Under the pieces are notes generated by a model. It had not been told where the DNA came from and searched no databases. It worked only from the letters and a program-made list of their open reading frames with translations. Positions 45,554-51,328 of a DNA stretch of 64,000 nucleotides are shown here, in pieces. Source of the DNA: Verrucomicrobiota bacterium (lineage in GTDB: Bacteria > Verrucomicrobiota > Verrucomicrobiia > Limisphaerales > UBA9464); contig JAFLEF010000001.1 in NCBI GenBank assembly GCA_017309115.1, positions 277,822-341,821 of the forward strand, in the 5' to 3' direction. Both the position numbers and the translations under genes were made by a program. The stretch's first letter is position 1. Every line of letters starts with the position of its first letter.

Positions 45554-46639
45554 TCACGCCGAGGGCGGAAAGACCCACAGCGCGGGGCGGCCCACGTTGC
45601 AGTGAACGGCGCGGCCGAGCAGGGTACCGGTGGCCACCGAGTAGTAGAGATTGCTGCGGGCGAGATTGCCGAGAACGAAGCCGGTGGCTGGCTGGCTGAG
45701 CTGGTGCAGGCGCATTTCGGCAGAGGGCACCGGATAGAAAATGGCTTGCACTGCGGCGTTGGGGCTACCGTCTTCGCCAACCAACTCCGGGAAGCGGGAG
45801 ATCCAAGCGCGAGGGTCGTGGCCAGAGACAGCAGCGGCGCGATCGGCGGCGAAGACGGTCTTTCGGCTGAGCGCGGGAAGCACCAGCAGGCTGACGAACG
45901 CCCAGAGCGTCATCCAGCAAGCGTGCCCGAACAGCGCGGCGGCGGTTGGGCGGGCGGCCAGTTGGAAGAGTTGTGTGCCGACAAAACTGCCAAGCAGATT
46001 CCAGCCGAGGATCAGCGCGAACGTTCGTCCGGGCAGACCCTGGGCGATCTGCCAGCGGCGCCGGCTCGATTCGGCGGCGAGTTCAGACTTGGGCAAGGTG
46101 CTCATCCAGCCCGCTGGCAGGAGGCTCCTGGCACGGCGACCGAGCCCGACAACCCCGCCAGTAAACGCTGGGTCACTGACCGTGCCGGTAAGCATCGACC
46201 CTCCCTCGTGCGAATGCTCGGAAGTCGCGACGCCTCCGATCACGAACAGGAGCTGCCGCCGCCCCAGGACCAGAACCAAGGTCACGAGCGCAATGCCTGC
46301 GCCAAATCCCCCCGTGAGCCTAAGACTTAGCGCGCTCGCGAGCCCGGCGACGACGAGCACAAGGGTGTGACCCGCCACGCCGCGTGACCAGCCGCGCAAG
46401 AAGGTGGCGACCGACGGCCGTGGCTCGGGCATCAGCACCACGCCGCCAAGGACGTCGCAGGCCGCCTGTACGGCGATCACGCCGGCACCAATCGCCCAGA
46501 ACAGCAGCGGTCCGGGCGGAGCGCCGTCGTTGCGCGTTAGCCAGAAAAGCCCTGAACACGCGGCCAGCACCCAGAACCCGACATTGGTGATACCAAGGCG
46601 CAGGCGGCGGCGGGAAAGGCGAATCTGGTCCGGACCCAT
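45554..46639 (-). CDS. integral membrane protein of unknown function
   Basis: A 361-residue protein with about seven hydrophobic segments, including GFWVLAACSGLFWL, LLFWAIGAGVIAVQAACDVL, TLVLVVAGLASALSL, GAGIALVTLVLVLGRRQLLF, FALILGWNLLGSFVGTQLF and ACWMTLWAFVSLLVLPAL. A central soluble stretch (HSHEGGSMLTGTVSDPAFTG, ESSRRRWQIAQG) and a C-terminal soluble domain of about 100 residues (VFAADRAAAVSGHDPRAWIS, RLHQLSQPATGF) lie between and after them. The C-terminal part ends NLYYSVATGTLLGRAVHCNV. I recognise no family and see no zinc or nucleotide motif. It is transcribed alone, convergent with the flavoprotein gene; the next 197 bases (46640-46836) contain nothing firm. Confidence 0.75.
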   Translation of the reverse strand: MGPDQIRLSRRRLRLGITNVGFWVLAACSGLFWLTRNDGAPPGPLLFWAIGAGVIAVQAACDVLGGVVLMPEPRPSVATFLRGWSRGVAGHTLVLVVAGLASALSLRLTGGFGAGIALVTLVLVLGRRQLLFVIGGVATSEHSHEGGSMLTGTVSDPAFTGGVVGLGRRARSLLPAGWMSTLPKSELAAESSRRRWQIAQGLPGRTFALILGWNLLGSFVGTQLFQLAARPTAAALFGHACWMTLWAFVSLLVLPALSRKTVFAADRAAAVSGHDPRAWISRFPELVGEDGSPNAAVQAIFYPVPSAEMRLHQLSQPATGFVLGNLARSNLYYSVATGTLLGRAVHCNVGRPALWVFPPSA

Positions 46640-46836
46640 CCCACGTAGAGTTGCACAGAACTGTTCACGACGCGACCGACGGCCTCCCGGCCCGCGGACC
46701 TAGGGGCGCCTTGGGCCAACCCCGCCGGCATTCCCGCCGGTCACCCGAAGGCTCCCGTTGGCTGCCACCGCGAACGAAGGGGCAATGCCTGCGGTGATCC
46801 TATTCCAGGTCCGGTTCCCGCCTACCCGTAGGCAGG

Positions 46837-47691
46837 TCAGACGACACCGTGCTTCGAAAACCACGCCAGCATCCGCTTCCAGGCGTCCGTCGCCGCGTCC
46901 TTCCGATAGCTCGGACGGTAGTCGGCGTGAAAGGCGTGGGGCATTTCCGGATAGACGTAGATCTGACTCTCCTGGTCCTTGCCCGCCGCCTTCAGCGCGG
47001 CGTTGAGACGCTCCACCGCCGCTGGCGGAATGCCCGTGTCGGCCCCGCCGTACAACCCCAAGACCGGCGCGTGCAGCTGACCCGCGATGTCGGCGGGGGT
47101 TTTCGGCTGCGCCGGCGGATTAGGATTCAACCCGCCGTACCACGCGACCCCAGCTTTGATGGCCGGATTGTGGGCCGTGTACATCCAGGTCATGCGCCCG
47201 CCCCGGCAGAATCCGGTGATGCCCAAGCGGCGGATGTCCGCCTTGGGCTGCGTGCCCGCCCACGCCACGGCCGCATCCAAATCCGCAAACGCCTGTTCGT
47301 CGGTCAATTGATTCGCCCCGGCCAACACGTCCTTGATTTCCGGCAGTTGGGACAAGTCGCCGATTCGCGAATAAGGCTCGACCACCAGGGCAAAATAGCC
47401 GGCCTTGGCCAGGCGGCGCGCCACATCTTTAATGTGTTCGTGGGCGCCCCAGATTTCGGGGACGACCAGGATCGTGGGGTACTTTCCGGCCCGTTGTGGC
47501 ACCGCGAAGTACACCGGGATCTGCGTGCCGTCCTTCGCCGTAATCCGCGTCCCTCCGGACTCCAGACCGTCCGCCGAGGTCACGATCATGGTCTGGGCAC
47601 TGACCGGTTGCATGGAGAGGGCAATCCCGGCCGCCGCTGAGGCGACGAGAAACTCTCTGCGGGACTTCAACGATCGGGATCGGGTGTTCAT
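46837..47691 (-). CDS. Tat-exported dienelactone hydrolase family protein
   Basis: A 284-residue alpha/beta hydrolase starting at the ATG at 47691. The leader has a twin-arginine motif (SRREFLVASAAAGIALSMQP), so it should be exported folded by Tat. The catalytic Cys is in GITGFCRGGRM, the acid in YGGADTGIPP and the His in MPHAFHAD, which is the Cys-Asp-His triad of dienelactone hydrolases. The rest also fits (YPTILVVPEIWGAHEHIKDV, LAKAGYFALVVEPYSR). Family members hydrolyse lactones and various esters; an exported form is more likely a general esterase. The hairpin GCCTACCCGTAGGC at 46820-46833 lies just past its stop, but no T-run follows it. Confidence 0.9.
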   Translation of the reverse strand: MNTRSRSLKSRREFLVASAAAGIALSMQPVSAQTMIVTSADGLESGGTRITAKDGTQIPVYFAVPQRAGKYPTILVVPEIWGAHEHIKDVARRLAKAGYFALVVEPYSRIGDLSQLPEIKDVLAGANQLTDEQAFADLDAAVAWAGTQPKADIRRLGITGFCRGGRMTWMYTAHNPAIKAGVAWYGGLNPNPPAQPKTPADIAGQLHAPVLGLYGGADTGIPPAAVERLNAALKAAGKDQESQIYVYPEMPHAFHADYRPSYRKDAATDAWKRMLAWFSKHGVV

Positions 47692-47788
47692 CGGCGGCAA
47701 GAATGAAGCCGGGCCGTCCCCCGTTTCCACCCCAAATGCCCAGGACCAGCGCCCCGACTGAAATGGTCCAGTTAAGTCCCGAGAAAAA

Positions 47789-47820
47789 ATCTGCGTAAAT
47801 CGGCGTTGAATCTGCGGTTA
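47789..47820 (+). repeat. three imperfect tandem units of 10-11 bp
   Basis: The units are ATCTGCGTAA, ATCGGCGTTGA and ATCTGCGGTTA, read on the + strand, in the gap between the hydrolase and the orphan antitoxin. They may be a decayed short repeat or a protein-binding site. Nothing else is seen in this gap. Confidence 0.35.
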
Positions 47821-47864
47821 AACCGTTCCCTCAGAACTTCCAAAAATCCGAGCCACCCGAGGCG

Positions 47865-48104
47865 TTACTGATGGCCACCCTTCTCCCACGATGGAAACGC
47901 CGGCTCGTCCAGATCGATGTCCTGATAAAGCTTCGGATCGAGCGGTTTCGCCGAAACTGGGGGAGGGCCGGGACGTTGAATGGCCACCAATCGGGCCACG
48001 GGCAATCCATGCCGGGCGATCACGACCTCTTCCCCGCGTTCGGCCCGGCGAAGCAAATCGGCCAGTTGGCTTTTGGCCTGCGCCAAGGAAGCTTGCATGA
48101 CCAT
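47865..48104 (-). CDS. Phd/YefM-type antitoxin, no toxin beside it
   Basis: A 79-residue antitoxin beginning at the ATG at 48104 (MVMQASLAQAKSQLADLLRR). The family pattern continues AERGEEVVIARHGLPVARLV, where the amino-terminal half binds DNA and the tail (SAKPLDPKLYQDIDLDEPAF) would clamp a toxin. GGAAG lies about eleven bases upstream. It follows the VapC gene by 40 bases on the same strand, and no toxin gene follows it. It may therefore be a relic of a second module, a regulator of the VapBC operon, or an extra antitoxin. An internal ATG two codons later is an alternative start. Confidence 0.82.
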   Translation of the reverse strand: MVMQASLAQAKSQLADLLRRAERGEEVVIARHGLPVARLVAIQRPGPPPVSAKPLDPKLYQDIDLDEPAFPSWEKGGHQ

Positions 48105-48144
48105 AAAAACCGTTACTTCCGGCAGTGGGTCAAGCTCACTCCGG

Positions 48145-48579
48145 TTATGGGCGCAGGTGGAGAAAATCGAGACCAGCGAAGGTGGTGAAATCCGAGTCGA
48201 AGGAGACGACGCGGGCTCCGGCAGACGAGGAGAGCGCGGCGATCCAGGCGTCTGTCCAACGGTGAGCTGAAAAACCCGGGATGCGGCTCCAGGATTCGAA
48301 GCGTTTTTCGGCGGCGAGGGAATCTTCGACGAAACAGACCTCGGGCAGGACCGTGAAGGCGTGGTAAGCATCCCACGCCTCGGCGGAGGAGAAAGGCGCT
48401 CCGTGCATCACCTGTGAATGGGTGAGCAGGCGGAGCAAGCCCAGCATGGTCACTCGGCAAAAGGCGATTTCGGCGGCGGCCTCGTGTTCCCAGTAGCGAC
48501 GGGCACGGGCGTGGTGCGCATGGTCCGGGTCGATGAGGGCGAGCCAGAGGTTAAGGTCAGGAACGTCAATTGCCGCCAT
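48145..48579 (-). CDS. vapC: PIN-domain toxin (VapC-type ribonuclease)
   Basis: A 144-residue PIN-domain protein, the toxin partner of the RHH antitoxin gene before it. Acidic active-site residues are seen at the start (DVPDLNLWLALIDPDHAHHA), in the middle (RWTDAWIAALS) and near the end (VVSFDSDFTTF). The pattern FCRVTMLGLLRLLTHSQVM places it in the PIN group that cuts RNA in toxin-antitoxin systems. The ATG at 48579 has GAGG six bases upstream; an ATG two codons earlier is possible. The start overlaps the antitoxin gene by 14 bases, so the pair is translationally coupled. The RNA target is unknown. Confidence 0.9.
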   Translation of the reverse strand: MAAIDVPDLNLWLALIDPDHAHHARARRYWEHEAAAEIAFCRVTMLGLLRLLTHSQVMHGAPFSSAEAWDAYHAFTVLPEVCFVEDSLAAEKRFESWSRIPGFSAHRWTDAWIAALSSSAGARVVSFDSDFTTFAGLDFLHLRP

Positions 48580-48826
48580 GGGCATCCTCGGCGACGAGCA
48601 GGGCGTCGATTTCGCGGTTGGAAAGGGCAGGGTGCGGGACGCCGCTGGCCTTGCGGATCACGGGCAGAGGACTGCGCGGACGGGCTTCGGTCCTGGCGGC
48701 TGCGATTTGGGCGAGACCGGTCTGGAGGATTTCGGCGACGAAGTCCTTGAGCAGCACACCGCGCAGGGCGGATTGGGCCTTGAGTTCGCGAAACAGCGGA
48801 TCGGGTAGGTCGAGCGTCGTTCTCAT
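48566..48826 (-). CDS. vapB: ribbon-helix-helix antitoxin (VapB-type)
   Basis: An 86-residue protein starting MRTTLDLPDPLFRELKAQSA, the strand and first helix of a ribbon-helix-helix DNA-binding domain, followed by GVLLKDFVAEILQTGL. The C-terminal tail (PRSPLPVIRKASGVPHPALS) would bind the PIN toxin encoded directly after it. Such antitoxins also repress their own operon. A good promoter (48836-48863) lies just ahead, and the predicted transcript begins almost at the ATG, so translation may be leaderless. This operon is the last chromosomal gene set before the tRNA-Ser integration site. Confidence 0.87.
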   Translation of the reverse strand: MRTTLDLPDPLFRELKAQSALRGVLLKDFVAEILQTGLAQIAAARTEARPRSPLPVIRKASGVPHPALSNREIDALLVAEDAHGGN

Positions 48827-48835
48827 AAAAACAGT

Positions 48836-48863
48836 TTTATGCGAAAATGCGCGATGCGGTCAA
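48836..48863 (-). promoter_or_regulatory. candidate promoter of the vapBC operon
   Basis: Read on the minus strand, TTGACC (48863-48858) and CATAAA (48841-48836) are separated by 16 bases. The start of transcription would fall near 48829, only a few bases before the antitoxin ATG at 48826, implying a leaderless message. No ribosome binding site is seen. Confidence 0.5.
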
Positions 48864-49078
48864 AAATGGCAACGGGTGAAAGGCGTGTCGGAGGGGTAGC
48901 GTCGAAAGAAGAAGGACAACTTGAGGCTGACCAAGCGTTCATCCCGGAGAGACTCCCAGATCCCGAAAACCTGCCACGCGCCCTGCCACGAACCTGGGCG
49001 AAACTGAAATCTGGAGCGTTCGGGACGGCTGTGATCGACGGGACTGCTGCTTCGAGTTTGTGCGTGAGTCCGAACAAC

Positions 49079-49112
49079 AAAAAAACCCAGCCAACCGTTG
49101 TGGTTCACTGGG
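49079..49112 (-). terminator. intrinsic terminator of the displaced tRNA-Ser gene
   Basis: Read on the minus strand, CCCAGTGAACC pairs with GGTTGGCTGGG across the loop ACAAC, with one mismatch and one wobble, and seven U follow. It lies ten bases after the CCA end of the tRNA-Ser fragment on the same strand, where a tRNA terminator belongs. No other minus-strand gene ends here. Confidence 0.85.
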
Positions 49113-49122
49113 ATAAAGTAGA

Positions 49123-49150
49123 TGGCGGAGAGGGAGGGATTCGAAACCTC
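49123..49150 (-). other. 3' fragment of tRNA-Ser: attachment site at the mobile element boundary
   Basis: Read on the minus strand, the sequence has four T-stem bases, a T-loop TTCGAAT, CCCTC, acceptor strand CCTCTCC, discriminator G73 and CCA. G73 with this acceptor strand fits tRNA-Ser. The T-stem has one broken pair (T where G53 should be, facing C61). Upstream on that strand there is no anticodon, variable or D arm, so this is not a whole gene. It marks where an element entered the 3' end of a tRNA-Ser gene; the whole gene should be at the far end of the element. Confidence 0.85.
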
Positions 49151-49171
49151 ACTACCCGTGTTCAGAAATCT

Positions 49172-49298
49172 TCGCAAATCGTCGCAAAATGACCGCTTTT
49201 ATTCGGTATTTTGACACTTTTCCTCTCTCTTTTGAAAAAGCCCGGTCGGTCGAAAAAGCGCACGGAAACGAACAAGAGTTGTCAGCAATTGTCGGCAA
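49172..49298 (+). repeat. paired 10-bp direct repeats inside the att border
   Basis: TCGCAAA occurs at 49172-49178 and 49182-49188, exactly ten bases apart. TTGTCAGCAA and TTGTCGGCAA abut at 49279-49298, again a ten-base period. Both lie within 150 bases of the tRNA fragment, the position of integrase or excisionase arm sites. The surrounding stretch 49151-49363 is AT-richer than its neighbours and carries no gene. Confidence 0.5.
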
Positions 49299-49363
49299 AA
49301 CCAACCCATGAGCGGACATCGGGATGATGGGGTTCCCGGTGAGGTGTCGAGCCGACGGCCTTC

Positions 49364-49708
49364 TTACTCCATTCCGACAGTCGGAAAGTATCGCTGCCGG
49401 AATCGAGTCAACGTCCAAAGCCGCTGATCTGTGTACACCAGCGTCAGTCCCTCGGTGTTAGCTATAGCGGCGAGCAGCCGGTCCACCGGATCTCCGTGCG
49501 CCCAGTCCCAAAGCCCGGCGCCCCGAGCGGCCTCAAACGTTACTTGTACCGTCCGGTAACCCGCCGTCGCCTCGGCGAGCCATTCGGCGGGAGCGAAACG
49601 ACGGAGCCGATTATTGCGAACAAGGCTGTTCCACCGACGCCGACCTGCCGGATCGCCGAAAAACAACTCTCCACTCACGCCCGCGAACCCGCGATTCGGT
49701 GGACGCAT
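49364..49708 (-). pseudogene. N-terminally truncated PIN-domain (VapC-like) toxin
   Basis: The carboxy half matches the PIN family: GDPVDRLLAAIANTEGLTLV, then YTDQRLWTLTRFRQRYF. The D..DRL..A.A pattern carries the late active-site acids. The expected opening with the first catalytic Asp (LLDTHxLLW type) is missing; instead the frame starts at the junction with the ATPase remnant (MRPPNRGFAGVSGELFFGDP). Without the first acid it should be inactive. It could instead be an odd full gene of 114 residues, but no antitoxin is adjacent. Confidence 0.6.
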
Positions 49709-49905
49709 ACGAATGCAAGTGGAGCCCGCTTCAGCCCGACCTCCGAAACCTGGTCGACTTCCGGGCCGCCTATCCTCAGGGACGAAACTTTGTCGTAGTT
49801 CCCCAGCGAATGGAGCCCGCCGTGCGTCAAATTGCCGGGCTAGCGTTTGAATGGGTCACCCCTGTCGAATTGATGGCAATGGCCAAGTCTTCGACCGACC
49901 AATGA
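49699..49905 (+). pseudogene. C-terminal remnant of a DUF4143-type AAA ATPase
   Basis: The frame reads DAYECKWSPLQPDLRNLVDF, RAAYPQGRNFVVVPQRMEP and GLAFEWVTPVEL before a TGA at 49903-49905. This is the last 65 residues of ATPases of the ATP-binding DUF4143 family (their ECKW..FR..YP.G.N pattern). The nucleotide-binding part and DUF4143 core are absent; upstream in this frame the match stops. It is head-to-head with the truncated PIN gene, so both were cut at the same junction near 49700. Confidence 0.6.
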
Positions 49906-49973
49906 GCGGACCAGCCCCCCCATGGGACAGACGGCGGGCTCGATGCGATCCGATGGGAAACAGCCCGTATTCC

Positions 49974-50198
49974 TCAGTGAACCTCAAAGCGGCGCAGTGC
50001 GGCGATCACATCGGGCCAGCGGAAGAAGACACTGTGCCCGATTTTGATGTAAGGCAGGTACCGTCGCTTCATCCACGTCTCAATGCACCGCGGCGTCTTC
50101 TTGAGCCGCAGGGAGAGTTCACGCTTTGTCAGAAATCCATCCTCAGCGGTCAGAATCGGTTCTCTTGGAGGCGAAGTTGGAGAGGAATCTTTCGTCAT
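49974..50198 (-). CDS. excisionase-like helix-turn-helix protein
   Basis: A 74-residue DNA-binding protein. The ATG at 50198 opens MTKDSSPTSPPREPILTAED; an earlier ATG, 17 codons upstream, is possible. The winged HTH pattern of AlpA/Xis-type proteins is clear: GFLTKRELSLRLKKTPRCIE, then TWMKRRYLPYIKIGHSVFFR and WPDVIAALRRFE. Such proteins guide recombination direction or switch element genes. It is the closest intact element gene to the tRNA-Ser border, which fits a recombination directionality factor, but the integrase that would work with it is not in the window. Confidence 0.78.
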   Translation of the reverse strand: MTKDSSPTSPPREPILTAEDGFLTKRELSLRLKKTPRCIETWMKRRYLPYIKIGHSVFFRWPDVIAALRRFEVH

Positions 50199-50449
50199 CG
50201 TGCAGACATCTTCGCACTTTGCCGAAGCCCGTCGGTGTACCTGCAACACAATCGTTCACCATCAAAATGCTCCAGCGCCAACTTTTACCCGACATACGGA
50301 AGACCGGGACTCCATCCTCAAGCGAGGTACCGTGTTGATCGGGTTACGGCGTGTCCTCCTGCGATGTACGCCCTGTCCATGCGGGCACCAAGAATCATCG
50401 CCGCCGCGCTGGCGCGACAGCGATGACCAGCGGCGCATGCCGCGATCGA

Positions 50450-51016
50450 TCAGACGTACCAGTGCCCGAGGCTGCGGAGGGATGAATGCGTGGTACTTCC
50501 GAGGATAATGTGGTCGAGGACTTCGATCTTGAGCAGTTGACCCGCTCGGATGAGGTCTCGGGTTGTGCGGATGTCTGCCTCACTGGGAGTGGGATCACCC
50601 GCCGGATGGTTGTGAGCCAAAATCACCGCATGGGCACTGGCCACAATGGCCACTCGGAAGACTTCCCGAGCATGGACGAGGACGGAGTCCAGAATTCCCA
50701 TTCCCACGATGACGTGACCCTTGATCCGTCGACGGGTGTTGAGAATGAGGACTACGAAGAATTCGCGATCCGGATCGAAGTACGGATTGGTTTGCACATG
50801 CAACCGCCAGTAATCGGCCGCCTGTTGCGGTGTGGAACAGTCCTGCAGTTGATCGGGAGTAGGACATTCGCGCAGTGCGACCAGTTTCCATTCCCGGGGT
50901 TGGTTGGCGGACCGGATGGCCCGGGCACCCTGCTGGGTGGCGGCTTCGATGGCCTGGGTCAGGGGTGAAGTGCAACGGTGCGATTCGTTCGGCGAGGTGA
51001 CTTCGGTGGTGCTCAT
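50450..51016 (-). CDS. RadC-family JAB-domain protein
   Basis: A 188-residue protein starting MSTTEVTSPNESHRCTSPLT. The JAB/MPN metal-binding pattern is in the last third: VILAHNHPAGDPTPSEADIR, with His-x-His and the distal Asp, preceded by DREFFVVLILNTRRRIKGHV and followed by LLKIEVLDHIILG. The N-terminal helix-hairpin-helix of chromosomal RadC is missing, as in most plasmid, ICE and phage members. The activity of these proteins is not established despite the name; a role in element maintenance or host defence evasion is possible. An unusually structured inverted-repeat leader (51021-51096) lies directly before the start codon. Confidence 0.85.
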   Translation of the reverse strand: MSTTEVTSPNESHRCTSPLTQAIEAATQQGARAIRSANQPREWKLVALRECPTPDQLQDCSTPQQAADYWRLHVQTNPYFDPDREFFVVLILNTRRRIKGHVIVGMGILDSVLVHAREVFRVAIVASAHAVILAHNHPAGDPTPSEADIRTTRDLIRAGQLLKIEVLDHIILGSTTHSSLRSLGHWYV

Positions 51017-51020
51017 GTGT

Positions 51021-51096
51021 TGTGGTTCGTGCCGAAGGAGCGGGAGTGCTCTCTTCACCGGGACCCCAGAGAGCACGACTGCTCCGCCGAACCACA
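51021..51096. promoter_or_regulatory. nested inverted repeats before the RadC-like gene
   Basis: Three stems fit inside each other. TGTGGTTCG (51021-51029) pairs with CGAACCACA (51088-51096). GGAGC near 51037-51041 pairs with GCTCC near 51081-51085. GTGCTCTCT (51046-51054) pairs with AGAGAGCAC (51068-51076), with a 13-base loop. The structure ends four bases before the ATG at 51016. It could hide the start of translation, be an operator, or be a single-strand DNA structure. The rest of the gap up to 51328 has no gene I can support. Confidence 0.6.
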
Positions 51097-51328
51097 CCCG
51101 GACGCGGTCGCGCCGTCGGGCAGCGAAGCCTCAGCAGCGCCGTGACAGGGCCGCGGCTGCGGGCCTGGCGCGAGCGGTGCGCGAAGCAACCAAAGGCGCG
51201 ATCGCGGGAGGGCATGAGCACCCATGATTCACCGCCGAAATGAAGGGGCGCCTGCCACTGATCTCAACGTCAGCACCAAATAATCCCGGAAGGGAATCAC
51301 GTTCAGTCAACGGATAGTGCCAGCCACT

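Noticed and set aside
46820-46833. Palindrome GCCTACCCGTAGGC after the dienelactone hydrolase gene as a terminator
   Set aside because: The loop is two bases at most and no T-run follows; it is too short to support a call.
49121-49210. A complete tRNA-Ser gene
   Set aside because: Only the T-arm and acceptor 3' strand are present. No anticodon, variable or D arm, nor a matching 5' acceptor strand, is found within 90 bases.
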